DNA from: Halobacteriovorax sp. | Lineage (GTDB): Bacteria > Bdellovibrionota > Bacteriovoracia > Bacteriovoracales > Bacteriovoracaceae | Direction of reading: 5' to 3' | Length of the DNA stretch: 33,006 nucleotides | Assembly: GCA_020048985.1 (NCBI GenBank) | Contig: JAIFLR010000066.1 | Span: forward strand, 1 to 33,006 | Shown here: in pieces, positions 9,618-16,441 of the stretch | Numbering within the stretch: the first letter of the stretch is position 1 | Layout: every line of letters starts with the position of its first letter | Made by a program: the position numbers and the translations under genes | The notes under the pieces: generated by a model | Told to the model about the DNA's origin: nothing | The model's database searches: none | The model's input: the letters and a program-made list of their open reading frames with translations, nothing else

Positions 9618-10562
9618 ATGAAAAAGGTTTTAATCACATTTTTCACTCTGGCCGTAGCCTTTTCTCTTTACGGACAATCCTCTTCTGCGCCTCGTCAGAG
9701 CGATCTCGATGATAATTTTATTCTTTATTCTCTAATCGCAAAGCGTTGTGATCGCTACATGCCGGTGAACATTCTTGCCGAATGCAAGGAATCTGTTTCC
9801 TCCATGGTGAAAGTTTTAGATCCCCACTTGATGTTTCCGGATACCAATTCGTTTCTTTTTATTGCCTTCAAAAAAAATCTAATCGAAGTCCTCTCTAAAA
9901 GAGATACAGAGACCTATTTGAACAAATTGCAAAGTGAAATGAACCAATTCCTTATAGGAGAAAATCAAAATTTCAACTTATGGGATTTTACTTTAAAACA
10001 GTACAAACGACCTGAGCTGGCCGCCCAAATGATCGCCACACTCTTTCAAGACACCACTCACGCCAAGCTTCACTTGGTTTACTTAGAGAAGGCCGATATT
10101 CGCGGTGGGCCTGTTTTCATTCGTAATAAGGAATTATTAAGTCTTACGATTGATACAATGAACTCGTTGTTTGATTATTCAAAAACTAATGCCCATTTTT
10201 TTCCCCGTAACATCAAGGCCAATTTGAACCGAAGCCTCTACCACTTTTATGTTCCTCTGCATCTCTCGCTAGAGCTTAAGACCCAAGGGACAAAAAAACT
10301 AATGGCGTTCACGGCACCTTTCCTCATGACTCTGACTTATGAATTTATTACGGCAACGCCTGATTACCGCTACGTCTTAAGGGACCCAGCGACTCTTGAT
10401 CCACGAAAGCATGAATGGAAAATTAGAGACATCTTTGCGGGATACCTGGGTGCATCCATGGGCGTGGATAAGAAAATAACCAAAGAATTTAAATTTCTCT
10501 CTGACAGTTTTGGTGTTTCAACCAAAAATACGGTAACCGCGCTGCTATTTCATAAAAAATAA
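9618..10562 (+). CDS. Secreted protein of unknown function
   Basis: I do not recognise this 314-residue protein. It starts with a clear signal peptide (MKKVLITFFTLAVAFSLYG, cleavage near residue 20) and the mature part looks mostly helical. Two cysteines occur in CDRYMPVNILAEC (about residues 44-56) and could form a periplasmic disulfide. No lipobox, membrane anchor or catalytic motif stands out. The start is fixed by the signal peptide even though no Shine-Dalgarno sequence precedes it; see the leaderless promoter. It is divergent from the OGDH operon and convergent with the esterase gene, six bases away. Confidence 0.7.
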   Translation: MKKVLITFFTLAVAFSLYGQSSSAPRQSDLDDNFILYSLIAKRCDRYMPVNILAECKESVSSMVKVLDPHLMFPDTNSFLFIAFKKNLIEVLSKRDTETYLNKLQSEMNQFLIGENQNFNLWDFTLKQYKRPELAAQMIATLFQDTTHAKLHLVYLEKADIRGGPVFIRNKELLSLTIDTMNSLFDYSKTNAHFFPRNIKANLNRSLYHFYVPLHLSLELKTQGTKKLMAFTAPFLMTLTYEFITATPDYRYVLRDPATLDPRKHEWKIRDIFAGYLGASMGVDKKITKEFKFLSDSFGVSTKNTVTALLFHKK

Positions 10563-10568
10563 CGAGTG

Positions 10569-11243
10569 TTAAAGGGCAGACAAAAAAGTCTTCACTTCCT
10601 GAATCACCTTCATTGGGATTTCATGCCCGCCTTCAAACACATGCAGAAATCCGCTAAAGTTGAGGCCTTTCATTTTCTCTTCTAGAAGCTGCGCTCCTTT
10701 GATGGGAAGGATAGGATCTTTAGTTCCATGGGACTGATAAAAAGGAATGCCTTTGGCAGTCTTGGGAAAGCGCTCCTCGGCCAGCAAATTGCCTGACAAT
10801 AGAATCAGACCTGTAATAGGTAAATCAGAAATCAGGGCGAGATGAGAAGCGCACATAGCACCCTGAGAGAATCCCCCTATCACAATTTTTTTATGGGTTT
10901 TAGAAAGCTCTCTTAGGTAGTGCTCTAATTGCTTAAGAGTCAGATCAAGTTCAGGCGGCACAGTTTTGGCCATATCTCTAAACTCACCAGTCCTGATTGA
11001 ACGGTCTAAGGCTTCCATGTCAATTGAGAACCAGGCGCGACCTTCGTAATACCCCATAGGCAAAGGCATAATTCCGTTGGGGAAATACCAATTACAATTT
11101 CCGTTATCCCACATTTCCCATAGCGGGAAGAGATCTTGCATATTGGCGCCATAGCCGTGAAGGATAACCACCGCCGTTTCAGGATTCTGGTTTTCAATAC
11201 AAAGGCTTTCGATGCCAACAATATTTTTTACGATGGGTTTCAT
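10569..11243 (-). CDS. Carboxylesterase/phospholipase-family alpha/beta hydrolase
   Basis: The 224 residues fit the small PF02230 esterase group (carboxylesterase, lysophospholipase, YpfH). The oxyanion region is VVILHGYGAN near residue 30. The nucleophile is S126 in GFSQGA, the acid D176 in SHGTKDPILP, and the catalytic histidine H207 in EGGHEIP. No signal peptide is visible, so it should be cytosolic. Its natural ester is unknown. It starts within TAATG, overlapping the stop of the upstream secreted-protein gene by one base, which indicates translational coupling. The coupling suggests a shared envelope or lipid role, but that is inference. Confidence 0.88.
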   Translation of the reverse strand: MKPIVKNIVGIESLCIENQNPETAVVILHGYGANMQDLFPLWEMWDNGNCNWYFPNGIMPLPMGYYEGRAWFSIDMEALDRSIRTGEFRDMAKTVPPELDLTLKQLEHYLRELSKTHKKIVIGGFSQGAMCASHLALISDLPITGLILLSGNLLAEERFPKTAKGIPFYQSHGTKDPILPIKGAQLLEEKMKGLNFSGFLHVFEGGHEIPMKVIQEVKTFLSAL

Positions 11244-12052
11244 TAATTTCCTAACTGGATTCTAATCCATGGTGGGTTAATACTAACTCTTGGGTGATTC
11301 ACCTGGCGGGACAGCTCCGCAAACACCAAAGGGGTAACTGGTAGCACACCGAATTTAACTGAATCAAGTCTGATGGCGAGAGTTTTTCCTTCATTTTCAA
11401 ACTGAGCGTGTCCCCAAAATTTCAGGTAAGCTCGAACCACGTATTTAATTCTCATGTGGGAGAAAAAATCACCCTTGTAAATTGAAAGCGTAAAATCATT
11501 GGCGGGAATGTCACCCTCAGTCTCAGTAGGAACGTCAGGCAATTGTGAAGCGATGGCCGAGAGAAATTGAAAAGGCAATTCCATATGAGCAACAGTTGCT
11601 TCCAATTTATCCAGACAATCTACTTTTAGCCTTTCAACCACTTCAATGGCATTGGATGTCCCCTGACAATTCAAATCATATTTTCCAAAAACAAAGTTTT
11701 CTGATTTCTCACCGGTAAAGCTAAGTGCTTCACCTTTTAGGAAATGTTCTGCGCGATCAATTTTTAAATTGAGTTTTTCAAGGCTCACCTTTTGCAGATT
11801 ATGAAAGAAAGGAATCGGATTCATCCATTGAAAATCAACAAAAGGAGAAAGGACCTCAAAGGAATCGTTTCTTCGGTGGACTTCTACTGGATAGAGGGCC
11901 TGAGACTTAATCGACACACCAACAGAGACTTTTTCCACCACACCAGTTCCATAGGGGGACTCATAATTGAGGTCGAGATTTTTAATTTGAATTTTATCAA
12001 GTCCAGCAAGAGCTGAAGAAATGAGAAAAATAATGAGGATTAAATATGACAC
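11243..12052 (-). CDS. Exported protein of unknown function, beta-rich
   Basis: This 269-residue protein has an N-terminal hydrophobic stretch ending in SSALAG, a good signal peptide. The mature part opens with DKIQIKNLDLNYESPYGTG and has repeated short beta strands with NLKI and SVKFGVLPVTP patterns. These loosely recall lipid-handling AsmA- or DUF2993-like folds, but I cannot name the family. The GTG start at 12050-12052 has AAGGA about six bases ahead. It is 26 bases downstream of the Pro-rich gene and overlaps the esterase by one base, so these three genes probably form one operon. Confidence 0.7.
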   Translation of the reverse strand: MSYLILIIFLISSALAGLDKIQIKNLDLNYESPYGTGVVEKVSVGVSIKSQALYPVEVHRRNDSFEVLSPFVDFQWMNPIPFFHNLQKVSLEKLNLKIDRAEHFLKGEALSFTGEKSENFVFGKYDLNCQGTSNAIEVVERLKVDCLDKLEATVAHMELPFQFLSAIASQLPDVPTETEGDIPANDFTLSIYKGDFFSHMRIKYVVRAYLKFWGHAQFENEGKTLAIRLDSVKFGVLPVTPLVFAELSRQVNHPRVSINPPWIRIQLGN

Positions 12053-12078
12053 GGTTCATCCTTAGTTTATGGATGATC

Positions 12079-12684
12079 CTATTTTCTTTTCTTTGCAGTG
12101 AAATCGGCAAGGATCTTTTTGATCATTAACACTTCTTGCTTCATATCCGGGTGTTTAGCATTAATACGAACGAGTAATTGGTTAACCTGATGATCCATCA
12201 ACTTCATATCGCTAAGCAGCTCGCTAAGAATATCTGTCTTAAACTCAGCAACCTGCACTTTAACTTCTGCATCAAACTCGGCTTTGCGAGCTCTTTCTCT
12301 CAACTGAACAATCTCTTCACTCTCCAAATCATAATGACCTTCCACCACTTGTTGTGGCTGGGTCTTCATCGCATTCGCTCCTACGACTCTTGGGGAAGAA
12401 TTTTCTCCCATCGGACGAGGAGCTGCTGATCCTGGAGCAACTGGACGCCTTACTTGTTGAGCGACACGAGCATCATCAAGTTTTTTTACTTGTCCCATTG
12501 GTTGTGGAGCTGGCGGTCTTGCTGCTCCTGACGGAGGAGGACCACCCGGACGGGTAGGACGTGGCTTCACTTCGCTCTCTTGCATCTGGAATTCCAGATC
12601 AACATCCTGATGGACGGCGTCGTTTTTCTTCTTTTTCATCTCGTCTTCGTCTTCGAATTCGAGGTCTAGATCATCCAGTGCCAT
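12079..12684 (-). CDS. Acidic, Pro-rich protein with C-terminal coiled coil, unknown function
   Basis: The 201 residues have three parts: an acidic N-terminus with two DxDLEF-like motifs (residues 5-10 and 27-32), a disordered Pro/Ala/Gly/Arg linker (about 40-115), and a helical, probably coiled-coil C-terminus (about 120-201) with heptad-like leucines ending in basic AKKRK. No enzyme motif or membrane segment is present. The layout suits an adaptor that binds partners through its short motifs and oligomerises through its tail. The ATG has an AAGGAAAGG site about 11 bases upstream. It is divergent from the receiver-like gene at 12844, whose N-terminus carries a related ELEF motif. Confidence 0.7.
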   Translation of the reverse strand: MALDDLDLEFEDEDEMKKKKNDAVHQDVDLEFQMQESEVKPRPTRPGGPPPSGAARPPAPQPMGQVKKLDDARVAQQVRRPVAPGSAAPRPMGENSSPRVVGANAMKTQPQQVVEGHYDLESEEIVQLRERARKAEFDAEVKVQVAEFKTDILSELLSDMKLMDHQVNQLLVRINAKHPDMKQEVLMIKKILADFTAKKRK

Positions 12685-12793
12685 TGGCTTACATTCCTTT
12701 CCTTACCAAACCTATCGGTTTTTAGTTGAGAAACTTGAGCTTTTCTCTAGGTTTGAGCTTTTGGGCTTGTTTTATGTTAAGCTTTTAAGCCAT

Positions 12794-12821
12794 TTGGACG
12801 ATAAGCCAGTAGATTTATAGA
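12794..12821 (+). promoter_or_regulatory. Candidate promoter of the receiver-like gene
   Basis: TTGGAC (12794-12799), a 16-base spacer and TATAGA (12816-12821) lie about 20 bases before the strong GAAGGAG ribosome site of the gene at 12844. An 18-base alternative uses TAGATT at 12818. Confidence 0.4.
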
Positions 12822-12843
12822 TTATTCATGCGAAGGAGCTCCC

Positions 12844-13440
12844 ATGTCGGGTGCAGACGAAGACGATAAGCCAACGGTAGTGTTGGATCTTAACGCCTTA
12901 AAAAAACAGAAATTAAAGCAAGAAGAAGACCTTGCCAATATCGCTTCTGAGCTGGAATTTAATATTCCACCAGAAGGAGAAGCTGGAGCTGAGCTTTCGG
13001 AAGAATTACCTCCTGCAAAGTCGCCCGGAACTAATTCAAAAATTACTCCGACCACTGAAGCCAATATCCCTGTTATTCTTTTTGATTTTGGCTCAGACTT
13101 TTTTCAAAAATCTCAGGCACAATTCCCCAAGGGATTTGCCTATAAAGTGATTAAAACTCTCCCTGAACTCAATCAATGCCTGAAGTATAAGGGTTTTCAG
13201 ATTGTGGTTTTTAACTACGACGCAAATCCAAAAGCGGTGAATCAGTTGTGTGCACAGATCAAGGCGAAAATGCCGGTAACAAAAACCATGATCATGGCCA
13301 AAGCGATCTCGCCTGAGAAGGCCAAGGCCCACGCTAAAACTGCCTCCGGGGCCAGTGGTTATTATCAGTACCCACTTGAAGCAGCAAAGATCCAAAAAGA
13401 ATTTCAGAAGATTCAACAACTCGTTAAAAAAGTTTCTTAG
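12844..13440 (+). CDS. Degenerate receiver-like (pseudo-REC) protein
   Basis: This 198-residue protein has an acidic, disordered N-terminus (1-75) with the motif ELEF at 36-39, and then a domain (about 77-195) that follows the receiver-domain pattern. A first strand VILFDFG is followed by FQIVVFNYD where phospho-Asp normally sits, QLCAQIKAKMPVTKTMIMAKAISPEKAKA in the place of beta4-alpha4, and SGYYQYPLEAAKIQKEF where receivers have DYLxKPF. The phospho-acceptor Asp appears to be Asn, the switch Thr/Ser is Ala, and the conserved Lys is Tyr. If the alignment is right it cannot be phosphorylated normally and would act as a binding module. The ATG has GAAGGAG upstream, and a strong terminator follows the stop. 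Confidence 0.65.
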   Translation: MSGADEDDKPTVVLDLNALKKQKLKQEEDLANIASELEFNIPPEGEAGAELSEELPPAKSPGTNSKITPTTEANIPVILFDFGSDFFQKSQAQFPKGFAYKVIKTLPELNQCLKYKGFQIVVFNYDANPKAVNQLCAQIKAKMPVTKTMIMAKAISPEKAKAHAKTASGASGYYQYPLEAAKIQKEFQKIQQLVKKVS

Positions 13441-13446
13441 GCAAAA

Positions 13447-13479
13447 AAAAAGCCATCGCGGTCAAGACGATGGCTTTTT
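13447..13479 (+). terminator. Strong intrinsic terminator
   Basis: A 12-bp perfect stem (aaaaagccatcg 13447-13458, cgatggcttttt 13468-13479) with a nine-base loop ends in five T's, starting a few bases after the stop of the receiver-like gene. Its A-rich left arm means it could also work from the other strand. Confidence 0.92.
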
Positions 13480-13590
13480 AAGATCTGGGAGTTGAAATCA
13501 TGGCTAGATGATTTCGAACACATCATTTATGAATCGCTAATTTCCGTCAACCAACCAATTTCCTTTTTTTGTAACACTCAATACCAATCG

Positions 13591-13608
13591 TGATGTTAGA
13601 AAACATCA
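13591..13608. promoter_or_regulatory. Inverted repeat just upstream of the cytochrome promoter
   Basis: TGATGTT-agaa-AACATCA has perfect 7-bp arms and ends two bases before the TTGACG -35 at 13610. The position suits an activator or repressor site; it could equally be an RNA hairpin only if transcription came from upstream. Confidence 0.4.
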
Positions 13609-13609
13609 G

Positions 13610-13638
13610 TTGACGGGCCCTGTCTGGTTTTGAATCAT
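13610..13638 (+). promoter_or_regulatory. Candidate promoter of the cytochrome gene, possibly leaderless
   Basis: TTGACG (13610-13615), a 17-base spacer and AATCAT (13633-13638) end six bases before the ATG at 13645, which has no ribosome site. The geometry repeats that seen before the gene at 9618. Confidence 0.4.
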
Positions 13639-13644
13639 AGATAG

Positions 13645-14184
13645 ATGAAAAGTCTAAAATCGTATAAATACTTATTGTTTACAATCCTCACTCTCCCGGC
13701 CTGGGCCCAAAATTGGGACCAGGGATTTGAAGTACTGGAACCGAGAGAGAATATCTATCAGCTTGAAGCGGATACCTTTCAGAAGAGAATCAATGAAGGC
13801 AGAAAGATCGCGCTCTTTTATCCCGTCACCGTCAGTGAATTATTAATCCCCTATCAACCGTTAAAAACATTTTTTGAAAGTGATCCAAACGACCCAGTTC
13901 GAAAAGTGCTTTATGACTTGGCCCGGGTTGTTTCTCCCTTCAAATCCATGGGAGATGTTTTTAATTGGCTGGGAGTTCATGAATTTCCCGCCACCGCCCG
14001 ACCATCATTCATACCGAAAATGGAGAGGCACTCACTTTCGGATGTGCCGCTTGTCACTCCTCTGATCTTTTTGGTGTTAAAGTTCTGGGACTCACTAACA
14101 GATTTCCTCGAGCGAATGAATTTTTTAGACAAGGTCAGACCTTCGCTCCTTATATCAACTCCTTTCTGTTTAAAAATCTTTTGA
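13645..14184 (+). pseudogene. N-terminal part of a frameshifted RoxA-like cytochrome gene
   Basis: The reading frame begins with a signal peptide (LLFTILTLPAWAQ, cleavage near residue 21), as expected for a periplasmic c-type cytochrome. It stays convincing to about GVHEFPATARP (near 14005). Beyond that the frame gives unremarkable sequence, whereas the frame one base behind encodes ENGEALTFGCAACHSSDLF with a heme-binding CAACH at 14043-14057 and runs unbroken into the large downstream frame. That frame is closed by TGA at 13980-13982, so the switch must lie between 13983 and about 14040. A single missing base near gcccgacc would restore a protein of about 538 residues spanning 13645-15260. 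Confidence 0.75.
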
Positions 14185-15260
14185 AAACAACAGAAGGTGA
14201 AAGATTAATGATGGCAAATGCCAAGCACGCGATGAAATGGATCGGGGCCAAGGAGCCCACCACTCTTGGTCTAGATACCAGTCTGGCCCAGGTTGCACTT
14301 TCTCTTTCAAAGAGAGAAAAAGATGATTACGCCACTCGCACCGATCGATCGGCCAGATCCCCACGCCCGAGTAAACTTTCAACCATGGTGAGTGACTCTA
14401 AACCGGCCGTGTGGTGGAACGTAAAATATAAAAATCGCTGGCTCTCTGATGGATCCATTGTTTCAGGAAATCCTGTTCATACAAATTTTCTTTGGAACGA
14501 AATTGGACGCGGGACGGATCTGAGAAAACTAGAGACCTGGATGAAGGACAGCAATCATCAAATCGAGGCACTCACAGCAGCGGTGTTTGCCACTAAACCA
14601 CCACGCTACGAAAAATTCTTTGGGGTTGAGGCGATAGATATCGAGAAGGCCCGCCGCGGACAAAAACATTTTGTCCAATCTTGCCAAAAGTGTCACGGGA
14701 CCTATGAAAAGGGTTGGGATCAGGCAGAGGCCAATAAATTATCTACTGCGAAGTTGCTGCAAAACTTCAAAGTCACTTATCACAAAAAAACTCCCGTCAT
14801 TGACGTGGGCACTGATCCAGGCAGGTACCTGGGCATGAAAGAATTTTCGGACGACTTGAACCGACTTCAGATTTCAAAAAATTTGAACGCTGTAGTCGAG
14901 CCTCAGAAAGGCTATGTGCCACCTCCCTTGGAAGGAATCTGGTCACGCTGGCCCTACTTTCACAACAACTCTGTACCTAACCTCTGCGCGCTCCTGACAG
15001 TTGCTTCTGCTCGTCCTAAAACCTACGTGGCCGGAAAAGCGATTGATAAAAAAAGAGATTTTGACCAGGAATGTGTAGGGTATCCAATTGGTGATAAAGC
15101 ACCTGAGGAATGGAAATCAAACAAGGCCTACTTTTATGATACCCAAAGAGAAGGTCTCTCTAATTCTGGTCACGATGAAAAGATTCTTGTGAGAGAGGGA
15201 AAAGAGATTTATTCACAGACTCAAAAATCCGAGCTCATAGAGTTCCTTAAAACTCTTTAG
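14181..15260 (+). CDS. C-terminal part of a RoxA-like di-heme cytochrome c
   Basis: This 359-residue part carries the second heme motif, CQKCH (14682-14696), and the block PPPLEGIWSRWPYFHNNSVP followed by LCALLT and RPKTYVAG. That arrangement (PPL-G-W-PY-HN-SVP-L, RPKTF) is typical of the di-heme cytochrome c peroxidase superfamily, in particular the RoxA/RoxB-like oxygenase branch. The protein should act in the periplasm; whether it cleaves a polymer, reduces peroxide or carries electrons cannot be told from sequence. The nominal start is a TTG at 14181 without a ribosome site. The frame is open from 13983 and includes the first heme site CAACH, so this is one gene with the fragment at 13645. 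It is convergent with the GNAT/C39 gene seven bases away. Confidence 0.8.
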   Translation: MKTTEGERLMMANAKHAMKWIGAKEPTTLGLDTSLAQVALSLSKREKDDYATRTDRSARSPRPSKLSTMVSDSKPAVWWNVKYKNRWLSDGSIVSGNPVHTNFLWNEIGRGTDLRKLETWMKDSNHQIEALTAAVFATKPPRYEKFFGVEAIDIEKARRGQKHFVQSCQKCHGTYEKGWDQAEANKLSTAKLLQNFKVTYHKKTPVIDVGTDPGRYLGMKEFSDDLNRLQISKNLNAVVEPQKGYVPPPLEGIWSRWPYFHNNSVPNLCALLTVASARPKTYVAGKAIDKKRDFDQECVGYPIGDKAPEEWKSNKAYFYDTQREGLSNSGHDEKILVREGKEIYSQTQKSELIEFLKTL

Positions 15261-15267
15261 GCAAAGA

Positions 15268-16401
15268 CTACTCTCCGTAGACCACAACAGTAGCGGACAC
15301 TTTGGCCTTGCCCCAACGTGAAATTTTAAGGAATTGATCTTCTGGTATAGGGATGTGCACTCGGCTGATCACGCCCTCATGTTCAAAATCCTGATCAGGG
15401 TCGTGAATGAAAACAAAACCATCATCATAGGCCGTAACAACGACCCAGTGAGGAACGTGGTTTTGGTCAAAGTGATAGGTCGTGATCAAGACAATGGGAA
15501 CTCCGCCTTTTTTCAAAATCGCCTCTAAATCTTCCAGAGTTAGGCGTTTCTTGTGCATCTTAATATTGGTCATTTCAATTTTTTTGACAAAATCTTTATG
15601 AACTAGATCAATGATTTTTTTCTTCTCCAGACTTCTGACGGAACTCAGAAACATGGGAGAAGTTTGCGAAAGATAAACTTCGGTTCTATAGCCGCGCCTC
15701 CAGGCAGATAGAGCTATGCCGTGAGGACCACATCCTCCGTGCCCAGAAGTCATAAAAATTGTGGTGGCCTCGCGCCAGATCTGCAATTCATTTGATAGAG
15801 ACATATCGCAATTAGCATTAAAAGTTCTCATGGCCATCATGAGACAGGCAGCTCCACAGGTAAAGTCTGTGCCCTGCTGGTGATAAGGAATATTTAAGCG
15901 TGGTGGCTTTTTAAGAGTTCGTATTCTTTTTTCAAAGCAGAAGGCGGTGGTGCCATCATCATAATAATTTTCTTTTTGAGTGAACTTAACGTAACCCAGT
16001 TTTTTGTAGAGGCCAATCGCCCCCTTATTATCGGCCTTCACCTCTAAGCGAAGGTAGGCACAATCCTCTTCATCCGCAGTTCGGTCTTCCAGGTCATTCA
16101 TAAGTTTAGTCGCCAATCCAAAGCCCTGAAACTCTTTCAAGGTACAAATGGAATAGAGCCTGGCCAAACTCGTTCCCCTATTGACCAAGACCAAACCGTA
16201 CCCGACCAAATGAGTCTTACACTCAAGCACCAGGAAGATTGAGCGGGCGTGTTTGATCATCCAATGAAAGCTGCGCCTACTCATCTGATCATAGCTAAAA
16301 CAAGCGTTTTCAAGCAGAACCAGTTGTCCCAAGTCGGCCAATTTAGCTTTTCGAATTTTTACTTTAGAAGGGTCAATGCCCCCCTTGAAGATGCGTTCCA
16401 T
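15268..16401 (-). CDS. GNAT acetyltransferase fused to a C39-like cysteine peptidase
   Basis: Of 377 residues, about 13-155 form a GNAT domain with the acetyl-CoA loop in EFQGFGLATKLM and the late NKGAIGLYKKLGY motif. About 170-377 form a papain-fold, peptidase C39-like domain with C182 in TDFTCGAAC, H318 in VPHWVVVTAYDD and a third residue near D335 in FIHDPD. There is no signal peptide, so both should act in the cytosol. The GNAT would N-acylate an amine and the C39 domain would cut a peptide or isopeptide bond; substrates are unknown. I chose ATG 16399-16401. The frame continues 20 codons upstream, but those would run across the palindrome and the neighbour's start. It is divergent from the ATP-grasp gene with only 40 bases between starts. 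Confidence 0.88.
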   Translation of the reverse strand: MERIFKGGIDPSKVKIRKAKLADLGQLVLLENACFSYDQMSRRSFHWMIKHARSIFLVLECKTHLVGYGLVLVNRGTSLARLYSICTLKEFQGFGLATKLMNDLEDRTADEEDCAYLRLEVKADNKGAIGLYKKLGYVKFTQKENYYDDGTTAFCFEKRIRTLKKPPRLNIPYHQQGTDFTCGAACLMMAMRTFNANCDMSLSNELQIWREATTIFMTSGHGGCGPHGIALSAWRRGYRTEVYLSQTSPMFLSSVRSLEKKKIIDLVHKDFVKKIEMTNIKMHKKRLTLEDLEAILKKGGVPIVLITTYHFDQNHVPHWVVVTAYDDGFVFIHDPDQDFEHEGVISRVHIPIPEDQFLKISRWGKAKVSATVVVYGE

Positions 16402-16408
16402 TCTGATA

Positions 16409-16425
16409 TTGTACTTAAAGTACAA
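16409..16425. promoter_or_regulatory. Perfect 17-bp palindrome between divergent starts, candidate operator
   Basis: TTGTACTTAAAGTACAA has 8-bp perfect arms around one central A (16417). It sits almost exactly midway in the 40-base gap between the GNAT/C39 start (16401) and the ATP-grasp start (16442). A dimeric regulator here could control both directions. Confidence 0.6.
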
Positions 16426-16441
16426 ACAACTTGGAAGGCAC

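Noticed and set aside
14181-14183. TTG at 14181 as the start of a separate mono-heme protein
   Set aside because: The same frame upstream encodes a CAACH heme motif and no ribosome site precedes the TTG.
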